From Anaerolineae bacterium (lineage in GTDB: Bacteria; Chloroflexota; Anaerolineae; Anaerolineales; Villigracilaceae): 43,031 nt of DNA. Below are positions 32,520 to 39,303 of this stretch, one piece after another. Position 1 is the stretch's first letter. Every line of letters begins with the position of its first letter. The stretch spans positions 1 through 43,031 of the forward strand of contig JABGOQ010000059.1 in the NCBI GenBank assembly GCA_018645405.1, written 5' to 3'. The position numbers and the translations under genes were made by a program. A model generated the notes under the pieces. It searched no databases and had not been told where the DNA came from. It saw only the letters and a program-made list of their open reading frames with translations.

Positions 32520-32533
32520 AGCCTGAACAGGCT
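32520..32533. promoter_or_regulatory. 14-nt palindrome in the clc leader
   Basis: AGCCTGAACAGGCT is fully self-complementary apart from its central AA. It lies about 14-27 bases after the expected transcription start of the ClC gene, so it may be an operator or a short RNA stem. Confidence 0.4.
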
Positions 32534-32553
32534 CCGAATCAGTCGTCAAGAGA

Positions 32554-32582
32554 ATTATACTCCTGTACATACAATAAAACAA
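32554..32582 (-). promoter_or_regulatory. Promoter of the ClC gene
   Basis: Minus strand TTGTTT (32577-32582), 17-bp spacer, TATAAT (32554-32559). The leader to the GTG start is about 105 nt. I do not see the crcB/fluoride riboswitch pattern in it. Confidence 0.6.
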
Positions 32583-32741
32583 AAAACTTTTCTTTAAAAA
32601 ACCTGATGTTCTCTTACTAGACATCTTGCATAAGTCTATTTTTAATTTTTCTATAGCCACCGTCCTCGGCGGCATTTTTCAGGTAAGCCTGCGCCGAGGA
32701 CAGCGCCGAGAACTCGGTAAAAGAAGACTCTTGCAAGAGGT
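32583..32741. repeat. Hairpin-rich spacer after mgtE with twin 19-nt repeats
   Basis: Two similar 19-nt sequences beginning AGAC and ending GTCT, both with TCTTGCA in the middle, lie at 32619-32637 and 32725-32743. Between them are GTCCTCGGCG/CGCCGAGGAC (32662-32671 with 32692-32701), CAGG/CCTG inside that, and CCGAG/CTCGG (32706-32717). The second 19-nt copy overlaps the mgtE stop codon. The GC-rich stems may end mgtE transcription, or the block may be a small inserted repeat. No ORF is seen. Confidence 0.5.
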
Positions 32742-34091
32742 CTACTGAATCTGCTTCAAAAAATGCGCTGCCAAGCTCAAGAAAATAAAGAATCCCATAC
32801 TATCTGTTGCCGCCGTAACCAGCACAGAAGACGCTAACGCAGGGTCTATACCTATTTTTTCCAAGCCGAGAGGGACGAGAATCCCAACCATTGAACCGAG
32901 ACTCAGATTAGCAACTAGAGCCAAACCTAAAACAAAGCTGAGATATATGTTCCCGCGCCAGAGATAAACACCCAACGCGACGACTGCTCCGACCGCGATT
33001 CCCAAAATTAATCCCATAAAAATTTGTCTAATAATAATGCGTCTCTGTGTCTTTGTGCTGACGCGTTCAGTTGCAAGCGTGCGGACTGCCATAGCAATAT
33101 TTTGGCTGGCTGTATTCCCTCCCTGCCCCGCTACGACAGATTGAAATAACGCAAGAACGGCAGCCTGAGCGATAACCTGTTCATAATTGCTAATAACCCA
33201 TGCACCAAAGAGGGCAGTAAGTGTGTTGAGATAAAGCCAAGGCAGGCGCCCTTTTAGCTGTTCTTTTATGGAACTATCAGGGTCAAGCTCACTATTGGAG
33301 ATATTTGAGAGGCGATATACATCTTCTGTGGCTTCTTCTTCGAGGACGTCAACAATATCATCGTGGGTGATGACGCCCATAATAAGACCGTCCTCATCTA
33401 CAACCGGAATTGCAGAAAGATCATAATGCGCCATCGTTCGCGCACATTCTTCCTGATCTGCGCCTGTATTGACGGAGATCACATCTCCATCCATCAGGTT
33501 TTCGATAAGGGTGTTATCTGACGCCAAAATCAATTGACGCAAATTGACCACCCCGCATAACTGCTTCTTCTCATCTGCAACAAATAGATAATAAATTTCT
33601 TCTGAATCAGGATCCCAATTCCGCAGAGCTTCGATCGCTTCTTGCGCAGTCATAAGCGGACGCAAAGCGAGAAACTCAGAGGTCATCAATCCACCTGCAC
33701 TCTCATCGGGATGGATAAGAAGCGGGCGCACTTCATCGGCATCATCTAGACGAGCTAAAACTGCTTGAGTTTGCTGGTCTGTAAGATCGCCAAGCAAGTC
33801 GGCAGCTTTGTCTGGCTCCATTTCATCGACAATGCGAGCGATAGTTTCTACAGGTAAAGATGCGGCCAATTTTGCTGTTTCGGGGTTATCCAAATCTTCG
33901 AGAATATCTGCAGAATCAGACAGATCGAGTTTTGGTAAAAGCTCTACCTGCTCATCATCATCTAATTCGGCAAAAAGCATTGCCTGATCAGGACCGCGCA
34001 AAACTTCGATCAGATGAATTGCAGAATCGAATTCGTCGCGCTCTAACGCATCTTGAAGCTGCGCTAAAAGTTCTTCTGTGTTAAAAATCAT
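32742..34091 (-). CDS. mgtE: Magnesium transporter MgtE
   Basis: A 449-residue Mg2+ channel/transporter of the cytoplasmic membrane. Residues about 1-130 are the superhelical N domain (ELDDDEQVELLPKL...DILEDL), about 130-255 hold the CBS pair that senses cytosolic Mg2+ (GLMTSEFLALRP, VVNLRQLILA, VVDEDGLIMGVITHDDIVDV), and about 280-449 form five helices with the pore segment QGGNTASQNIAMAVR. The ATG at 34091 has AGGTG upstream; the longest ORF would begin at a TTG five codons earlier. Its leader carries a promoter, a 20-codon ORF and a hairpin over the ribosome site, so control at the RNA level is likely. Confidence 0.95.
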   Translation of the reverse strand: MIFNTEELLAQLQDALERDEFDSAIHLIEVLRGPDQAMLFAELDDDEQVELLPKLDLSDSADILEDLDNPETAKLAASLPVETIARIVDEMEPDKAADLLGDLTDQQTQAVLARLDDADEVRPLLIHPDESAGGLMTSEFLALRPLMTAQEAIEALRNWDPDSEEIYYLFVADEKKQLCGVVNLRQLILASDNTLIENLMDGDVISVNTGADQEECARTMAHYDLSAIPVVDEDGLIMGVITHDDIVDVLEEEATEDVYRLSNISNSELDPDSSIKEQLKGRLPWLYLNTLTALFGAWVISNYEQVIAQAAVLALFQSVVAGQGGNTASQNIAMAVRTLATERVSTKTQRRIIIRQIFMGLILGIAVGAVVALGVYLWRGNIYLSFVLGLALVANLSLGSMVGILVPLGLEKIGIDPALASSVLVTAATDSMGFFIFLSLAAHFLKQIQ

Positions 34092-34098
34092 GAGAACA

Positions 34099-34120
34099 CC
34101 TCTCAATTTCCCCCGAGAGG
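34099..34120 (-). promoter_or_regulatory. Hairpin that hides the mgtE ribosome site
   Basis: CCTCTC (34099-34104) pairs with GAGAGG (34115-34120) around a 10-nt loop. In the mRNA the 3' arm is GAGAGG, which overlaps the SD sequence seven bases before the mgtE ATG. Confidence 0.5.
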
Positions 34121-34149
34121 CTTAAATAAAAAAATCTACTCCGAGAAAA

Positions 34150-34212
34150 TCATTTATCTTGATATGGACGCTTCTCGCGTCCGCTGGGACTGGGAACAGT
34201 TTCGTCGTTCAT
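34150..34212 (-). CDS. 20-codon leader ORF upstream of mgtE
   Basis: A short reading frame of 20 residues with ATG at 34212 and AAGGA at good spacing upstream, ending 58 nt before the mgtE start. It begins M-N-D-E and has prolines at positions 7, 9 and 16. It lies 28 nt after the expected start of the mgtE transcript. Leader peptides with acidic or proline-rich stretches couple Mg2+ level to expression of Mg2+ transporters in enterobacteria (MgtL, MgtP). A similar role here is inference, and it may also be a chance ORF. Confidence 0.5.
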   Translation of the reverse strand: MNDETVPSPSGREKRPYQDK

Positions 34213-34246
34213 TTTTTTCCTTTTGGCTGAATAATTCAATAAGATG

Positions 34247-34275
34247 ATTCTAGCGATTAAGCTGCGTGAAGTCAA
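34247..34275 (-). promoter_or_regulatory. Promoter of mgtE and its leader
   Basis: Minus strand TTGACT (34270-34275), 17-bp spacer, TAGAAT (34247-34252). Expected start near 34240, giving a leader of about 150 nt before mgtE. Confidence 0.7.
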
Positions 34276-34326
34276 GTTGCTTTTTCTTTTATCTAAAATT
34301 GAAACTAATTTTTCTCTGTTAACAAA

Positions 34327-34357
34327 AAACTCCCCGCTCAATTTGAGCGGGGAGTTT
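34327..34357 (-). terminator. Terminator after hppA
   Basis: AAACTCCCCGCTCAA (34327-34341) pairs fully with 34343-34357, and the minus strand continues into a T-run. It separates hppA from the mgtE promoter. Confidence 0.9.
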
Positions 34358-34379
34358 GCTTTTACTTGAAAAACTTTCT

Positions 34380-36731
34380 TTACTCTATAGTCATCTCTGG
34401 TGCGGGAGCCTTCGAGCGTTTGATTGCCCAAACGAGTAATGCGAGCAAGGCAAAGACTGTCACCCACACGCCGATTGCGGTTCCACCGGTCGCACCGTTA
34501 TATTGGACAACGATCGGGGCGATAAGCAAAGCAACGAGATTGGCGACTTTGATCATCGGGTTAAGGGCGGGCCCAGCGGTGTCTTTCATTGGGTCACCAA
34601 CGGTGTCGCCAACAACAGAGGCTTTATGACGCTCAGAACCTTTACCGGTGTTATTCGCAGGGTCAGAAGGTTCATCTTCGACGAGCTTCTTGGCATTATC
34701 CCATGCGCCGCCAGCGTTATTCATAAATACAGCCAGCAATTGACCGGAGAGGATCAAGCCTACAAGGAAACCACCGAGGGCTTCAACCTGTAAGGAGAGG
34801 CCAACTACGATTGGGGTCACAACGCCGATGGTTGCCAGAGAGATCAATTCTTTCTGAGCAGCGGTTGTGGAGATGGAAACAGCCTGACGATAATCCGGCT
34901 CAACTGTGCCTTCGAGAACGCCCAGTTTGAACTGACGGCGAGCTTCGATCACGATCAACGCCGCAGCGCGGCTGACAGCCTGAATAGCAAAGGAGGAGAA
35001 GAGCCACGGCACTGCACCACCGATCAACAAACCAACAAAGACCTGCGGATTATCAACGCGGATACCAATGCTCTGGATTTGTTCAGCAAGCGGAACACCC
35101 AATGTCTCTTGCGCACGGCTTACGTCCACGAGGAAGGAGCCGAATAGGGAAACAGCCGCAATAACAGCAGAACCGATTGCAATACCTTTGGTAATCGCTT
35201 TGGTGGTATTACCTACAGCATCGAGGTCAGCCATAATTTGTTGAGCATTCTTGTTCTTTTCTTTTTCTGCGCCAGTCCAGGACATTTCACCGATACCGTT
35301 AGCGTTATCGGAAATAGGTCCAAAGGAGTCCATTGCCACGTTGTTGCCGGTCAAGGTCAACATACCAACACCTGTCATCGCAACACCGTAAAGGATGAAG
35401 TTGACTCTGTCTATGCCTTCAACGCCGGGAATAGAGCCAAAAATGACGATCGAAGCCATGATGGTCAGAGCCATCACCAGAATTGACCAAACCGAAGATT
35501 CATAGCCAACAGCTAAACCCTGCAAAATCAAAGTTGCAGAGCCGGTATCTGCGCTCTTCTTGATGTCTTGCACTGGCGTAGTGTGCGTGCCGGTGAAGTA
35601 TTCGGTCATACGGTCAATGCCAATGGCAAGCAAAACGCCGACGAAAACAGCCGTCGGGGTACGCCACCAACCACCCCATTGATCAATGCCCGCATTATTC
35701 ATATAGAAGAAGCCAGCGATATAGAAAAGAACAGATGAAATCGCAGCAGAGGTCAAGAAACCTGTGAAGATCGCTTTCATCGCATCGCCGCCCACTTCAG
35801 CATCGCTTTTTACTGCGTAAGTGCCGATGATGGAAGCTACAACACCGATACCACGCACCAACAAGGGGAAGATAATCCACTCAATGCGACCGGTGGTATG
35901 CCAGAGGGCTAAGGCTAAGATCAAACCAGAGACAATGGTTACTTCGTAGGATTCGAAGATGTCTGCTGCCATACCTGCGCAGTCACCGACGTTGTCGCCA
36001 ACGAGATCTGCGATAACGGCGGGATTACGGGGGTCGTCCTCGGGTAAACCTGCTTCCACTTTACCGACAAGGTCTGCGCCGACATCCGCTGCTTTGGTAA
36101 AAATGCCGCCACCAACGCGCATGAAGAGGGCGAGGAGCGTGCCACCAAAACCGAAGCCAAGCAGAGCATCAGGAGCGGCAATGCCGAGGATAATGAAAAT
36201 CACAGTTCCACCGAGCAAGCCGAGACCATCTGTGAGCATACCGGTAATCGTTCCAGCGCGGTAGGCAATCCGAAGTGCATCGCTAAAAGATGTACGAGCA
36301 GCGGAAGCAACCCGAACGTTCGCGTGTACCGCCATGCGCATCCCGACTTGTCCAACAATCAGGGAGAAAACCGCACCCATCACAAAAGCGAAGGCGCGTG
36401 CAAATCCAAGGATCAAAGTGATCTGTTCAGGATCCACACCCTCAAAGCGTTCGAGGGCTTCGGGCGTGGGTGGCACAATATAGACAGAGAAAAATAGCGC
36501 AACTGTCAAAACTGCGATAAACGGCAAAATTGACTTGAGCTGATTTTGCAAATAAGCATCAGCACCATCACGGATCCAACTCCAAACTTCTTGCATTCGC
36601 TCAGTACCCATATCTTCGCGCATAATTTGATTGCGCAAAAACCAAGCGTAAAACAAGCCGATGATCGCGACGCCAAAAACGCCCCAGATCATAATTGCTT
36701 CTAAGTCGGTAAGACCTTGCATTGCGTACAT
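34380..36731 (-). CDS. hppA: Membrane-bound H+-translocating pyrophosphatase
   Basis: A 783-residue pump that uses pyrophosphate hydrolysis to move protons out of the cytosol. About 16 helices are expected. The pyrophosphate site motifs are GGGIFTKAADVGADLVGKVEAGLPEDDPRNPAVIADLVGDNVGDCAGMAADIFESYEVT in pieces, a second Asp-rich site SDNANGIGEMSW, and a third DTVGDPMKDTAGPALN. The segment GNTTKAITKGIAIGSA has Lys and Thr where K+-dependent enzymes have Ala and Gly, so this should be a K+-independent type. GGGAGG stands eight bases before the ATG. A TTGACA-17-TAAAAT promoter with a G9 run in its spacer lies upstream. Confidence 0.96.
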   Translation of the reverse strand: MYAMQGLTDLEAIMIWGVFGVAIIGLFYAWFLRNQIMREDMGTERMQEVWSWIRDGADAYLQNQLKSILPFIAVLTVALFFSVYIVPPTPEALERFEGVDPEQITLILGFARAFAFVMGAVFSLIVGQVGMRMAVHANVRVASAARTSFSDALRIAYRAGTITGMLTDGLGLLGGTVIFIILGIAAPDALLGFGFGGTLLALFMRVGGGIFTKAADVGADLVGKVEAGLPEDDPRNPAVIADLVGDNVGDCAGMAADIFESYEVTIVSGLILALALWHTTGRIEWIIFPLLVRGIGVVASIIGTYAVKSDAEVGGDAMKAIFTGFLTSAAISSVLFYIAGFFYMNNAGIDQWGGWWRTPTAVFVGVLLAIGIDRMTEYFTGTHTTPVQDIKKSADTGSATLILQGLAVGYESSVWSILVMALTIMASIVIFGSIPGVEGIDRVNFILYGVAMTGVGMLTLTGNNVAMDSFGPISDNANGIGEMSWTGAEKEKNKNAQQIMADLDAVGNTTKAITKGIAIGSAVIAAVSLFGSFLVDVSRAQETLGVPLAEQIQSIGIRVDNPQVFVGLLIGGAVPWLFSSFAIQAVSRAAALIVIEARRQFKLGVLEGTVEPDYRQAVSISTTAAQKELISLATIGVVTPIVVGLSLQVEALGGFLVGLILSGQLLAVFMNNAGGAWDNAKKLVEDEPSDPANNTGKGSERHKASVVGDTVGDPMKDTAGPALNPMIKVANLVALLIAPIVVQYNGATGGTAIGVWVTVFALLALLVWAIKRSKAPAPEMTIE

Positions 36732-36807
36732 AGAAAGTATTCCTCCCGAGGAAAAGTGAGATTAAATGAAATTTAAACGTCTATACGTCTAAATTTTTGA
36801 CAGGGGG

Positions 36808-36836
36808 ATTTTACAGGGGGGGGGTGAATGTGTCAA
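36808..36836 (-). promoter_or_regulatory. Promoter of hppA with a homopolymer spacer
   Basis: Minus strand TTGACA (36831-36836), 17-bp spacer, TAAAAT (36808-36813). Nine of the spacer bases are an unbroken run of C (G on the plus strand, 36816-36824). A length change would alter the -35/-10 spacing. Confidence 0.7.
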
Positions 36837-36907
36837 GTTGCCAGTTGACAGTTGACCTGCGTATTAAGTAAAAAGTCACAGAAATGCTGACATACTTTAT
36901 TCTTTTA

Positions 36908-36936
36908 TTGACAACCCTAAACAAATTTGATAATAT
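36908..36936 (+). promoter_or_regulatory. Promoter of the A-type Fe-S carrier gene
   Basis: TTGACA (36908-36913), 17-bp spacer, TAATAT (36931-36936). Expected start near 36943 and a 27-nt leader with AGGAG before the ATG. Confidence 0.75.
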
Positions 36937-36969
36937 CAGTCCAAATTACAAATAGACAGGAGAAATTCC

Positions 36970-37371
36970 ATGTTAAAAGAAGCAGAAGAACAATTAATTA
37001 CGATTTCAACCGAAGCCGCTCAAGCAGTCCAAAATATTCTCACCGAAAAAGATATGGTCGGACATGCTTTGCGCATTTACGTCTCTGGAAGCAGTTGTAG
37101 CGGCGTCCAATTTGGAATGGCATTAGATAATAATATTAATGACACAGATACAACTATCGAGATGGAAGGTATCCAAATCGTCGTTGACCACCAATCACTT
37201 GATCATGCAAATGGAGCAAGTATTGAATTTGTGAACGACCCCGAGAAAGGGTCTGGATTTGTAATCACCAACCCTAATGCTACTCAAGGCGGGTGCGGAT
37301 GTGGTAGTGACGCCAGCGCAGAAGCAGATTCTTGTGGAAGCGGCAATGGAGGCGGTGGTTGCGGCTGCTGA
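36970..37371 (+). CDS. A-type Fe-S carrier (IscA/HesB) with Cys-Gly tail
   Basis: A 133-residue iron-sulfur carrier that receives or delivers clusters. The HesB/IscA core has the three family cysteines, C43 in SGSSCSGVQFG and C109/C111 in QGGCGCG. The core fold ends near residue 112, and about 20 further residues of Gly, Ser and Cys (C122, C131, C133) are added. That doubles the usual cysteine count and is unusual; it might hold a second cluster or be a metal-binding tail. AGGAG fixes the start. It has its own promoter and terminator. Confidence 0.88.
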   Translation: MLKEAEEQLITISTEAAQAVQNILTEKDMVGHALRIYVSGSSCSGVQFGMALDNNINDTDTTIEMEGIQIVVDHQSLDHANGASIEFVNDPEKGSGFVITNPNATQGGCGCGSDASAEADSCGSGNGGGGCGC

Positions 37372-37380
37372 GACTAACTT

Positions 37381-37421
37381 AAAATAAAAAATCTGGGCTT
37401 TTAGTCCAGATTTTTTATTTT
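37381..37421. terminator. Bidirectional terminator between Fe-S carrier and SH3b genes
   Basis: AAAATAAAAAATCTGG (37381-37396) pairs fully with 37406-37421 around a 9-nt loop, and two further pairs extend it outward. A and T runs on the two sides allow function on both strands. Confidence 0.88.
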
Positions 37422-37433
37422 AAAAAACAATTT

Positions 37434-38054
37434 TTAGCGTCGCAAAACAGAAATTAACGCCCCCAAAAGGCCAATAAAACCTAAGCCAAAGATTAATAAT
37501 CCCATCGGGACACGAGGCGTATCAGCTTGGGTTTCATCCACAAAAGTGGGAATCGCCAAAGGTGCGGGCGGCGTAAAGGTGGGCAAGCGTGTTGGGGTCT
37601 CAGGAGCAATAAAAGCAGCTACCAATGTTGGGTCGATGGTAGGCGTTGCTAAGGGAGTCGGTGTGGGGGGTGCTTCTACCACTGGCAGGAAATTCTGCGA
37701 AAGCAGAGAAACATTTGGCGCATAGATCCACCCGACGTTGCCGGGCGCGCCGGTATAAGCGATCATGATCCAGTCACCGCCAGGTGAACGACCTATTGCT
37801 GGGGCAGATTGCCCTTGTATTAAAATGCCAACGCGCGGATAGAAGTAGGAACTGGGACCAGAACGCACATTGACAAAATCCTGATCCTGGTTAACGGTAA
37901 CAGTTGCCCCGGAGGGCGTCCCTGTCACGGTGGGCACAGAACCTGTCGGCTGCTGCGCTTGCACGCGATCAGGAACAGGTACGCTGAAGATTAATCCCAA
38001 TATACCGACTGTCAATAAAATCCATACAGATATTTTGATCCAAAAACGAGCCAT
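37434..38054 (-). CDS. Secreted SH3b-domain protein with C-terminal anchor
   Basis: A 206-residue envelope protein. A signal anchor (about 8-25, ISVWILLTVGILGLIFS) precedes an SH3b-like domain at about 50-115 (VTVNQDQDFVNVRSGPSSYFYPRVGIL and WIYAPNVSLL). A long Thr/Pro linker (APPTPTPLATPTIDPT and TPTRLPTFTPP) leads to a C-terminal helix (MGLLIFGLGFIGLLGALI) and two arginines. SH3b domains bind peptidoglycan peptides, so a cell-wall attachment role is plausible. The ATG at 38054 has AAGGA, but far upstream. The longest ORF begins 28 codons earlier without a good signal and would overlap the divergent gene. Confidence 0.78.
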   Translation of the reverse strand: MARFWIKISVWILLTVGILGLIFSVPVPDRVQAQQPTGSVPTVTGTPSGATVTVNQDQDFVNVRSGPSSYFYPRVGILIQGQSAPAIGRSPGGDWIMIAYTGAPGNVGWIYAPNVSLLSQNFLPVVEAPPTPTPLATPTIDPTLVAAFIAPETPTRLPTFTPPAPLAIPTFVDETQADTPRVPMGLLIFGLGFIGLLGALISVLRR

Positions 38055-38104
38055 GAGTTTTAAAATTTCCTTGTGGAGTTTTTCGTAAATATAATAAATC
38101 CGAT

Positions 38105-38110
38105 TATAAT
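38105..38110 (+). promoter_or_regulatory. -10 box seven bases before the zinc-ribbon gene
   Basis: TATAAT ending exactly seven bases before the ATG at 38118, with no SD sequence between. Expected leaderless transcript. Confidence 0.55.
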
Positions 38111-38117
38111 CTAAAAC

Positions 38118-38702
38118 ATGGAAAAACGAATTTTTCACGGAAACCTAAGCCCCGCTGATCTAGCCAATGCCTTAAGTGCTGCTTTCAATCGCAGCAACCT
38201 ATTTACACAGTCGGCTGGGTCTGGTAAGAAGATGACAGTTCAAATATCATCGCGCCCCTTAGCGCGCTCTGGCGGACATACCGCGCTAACGATCACCATC
38301 CAAAAAGTAACCGAGGGTGTACTTGTTCAACTTGGCAAACAAGCGTGGATGGGAATTGCCGCCAGCTTGGGGCAAACCGCCTTCGCGGCGATGCGCAACC
38401 CTTTCAGCTTGCTACACCGCTTCGACGATATTGCCCAAGATATAGAGAATCTGCAACTCGACGACGACGTTTGGGATGTTATCACCAAAGCTGCCCACGC
38501 TGCTGGGGCATCTCACGAGCTTTCAGAAAAATTACAACGACTCACTTGTGAACACTGTAAAACGGCAAATCCTGTAGGTGAAGCAAGCTGTATCGCGTGC
38601 GGGGCACCCCTTGGAGATTCTCAGCCCAGAACTTGTTTGAACTGTGGCTATGTTGTTACAGGAGAAGAGAGTGTCTGTCCAAATTGCGATGAACGGCTCT
38701 AA
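38118..38702 (+). CDS. Zinc-ribbon protein with unknown N-terminal domain
   Basis: A 194-residue cytosolic protein. The first 140 residues form an alpha/beta domain I do not recognise (NLSPADLANALSAAFNRSNLF and GHTALTITIQKVTEGVLVQLG). The C-terminal 50 residues are two zinc ribbons: C144-x2-C147 with C158-x2-C161, and C173-x2-C176 with C187-x2-C190. Double zinc ribbons usually mediate protein contacts. No SD is present; a TATAAT box seven bases upstream suggests a leaderless mRNA. It is divergent from the SH3b gene. Function unknown. Confidence 0.75.
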   Translation: MEKRIFHGNLSPADLANALSAAFNRSNLFTQSAGSGKKMTVQISSRPLARSGGHTALTITIQKVTEGVLVQLGKQAWMGIAASLGQTAFAAMRNPFSLLHRFDDIAQDIENLQLDDDVWDVITKAAHAAGASHELSEKLQRLTCEHCKTANPVGEASCIACGAPLGDSQPRTCLNCGYVVTGEESVCPNCDERL

Positions 38703-38710
38703 GCTAAAAA

Positions 38711-39293
38711 ATGAAAAAAGAAGCTCAATATGTCAAATTTCTTCCCGGCATAGATTCAACTAACTATGACCTTGGGGTTTATTACCTTTCACAAATAGCT
38801 CAAGAGTTATTAGAAGCATCCTATTATTCCAAGAAAAATAATTTGAGGTGGCTTCCAGAAGAAGATTATGGTTTTAATCCTGAAAATAGGGAAGCCTGTT
38901 TTATCAAGAGAGCAATCGACAGCTATATTGTAATTAATTTATCAAAATTAATTGATACAAGAAAGGATGCATGGTCAGTAAGACAATTACTGAAGGAGAT
39001 AAAAAAAATACCAATGGCCCGATGAAGCACAAATTCGACGTAGCGAAACTGAATTCAGCGAGATTCTAAGAGAAATAAAAAAAGAGCGTCACGAGCGCGG
39101 TGCTCACGTTTCAAAGAAAAACAAGCCGAGCATACTACACAGACGGTTAGGTGATTACAGTTATCCCATAAAAAAAGCAATGGAATTGGTTGACTGTTTT
39201 GTAGATGGGGAAATACCTTATGTGTTAACTTATTCCAAACCAAAATTTGATTTACGCAAAATGGTAAATACCCAAAAAGAAAATTCCTTTTAG
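38711..39293 (+). pseudogene. Frameshifted HEPN-like gene, A8 run
   Basis: A reading frame of about 193 codons, split by a +1 shift at eight A residues (39001-39008). The first frame ends at 39025 after K-K-I-P-M-A-R. The other frame continues as YQWPDEAQIRRSETEFSEIL, then LREIKKERHERGAHVSKKN and onward to TAG at 39291-39293. Removing one A joins the two frames without a gap. The helical layout and the R-H-E-R-G-A-H motif recall HEPN-type nucleases or AbiU2-like proteins, with low confidence. The region is A/T-richer than its neighbours, so it may be imported. Either a decayed gene or a case of transcript slippage. Confidence 0.6.
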
Positions 39294-39303
39294 CAGCCAC
39301 TGT

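Noticed and set aside
32520-32533. LexA/SOS box in the clc leader
   Set aside because: The palindrome contains CTGAACAG, but it does not match a LexA consensus I trust, and the gene has no link to DNA damage.
32441-32547. Fluoride (crcB) riboswitch in the clc leader
   Set aside because: The conserved crcB bases are not visible, and the ClC protein has the ordinary GREGP gate rather than the ClC-F pattern.
34092-34240. M-box (ykoK) Mg2+ riboswitch upstream of mgtE
   Set aside because: The leader is about 150 nt but shows none of the conserved M-box blocks; a short ORF and one hairpin explain it better.
39055-39300. An 81-codon ORF on the minus strand
   Set aside because: It is antisense to the second half of the frameshifted HEPN-like gene, whose reading frame has coherent coding character and joins to the first half.
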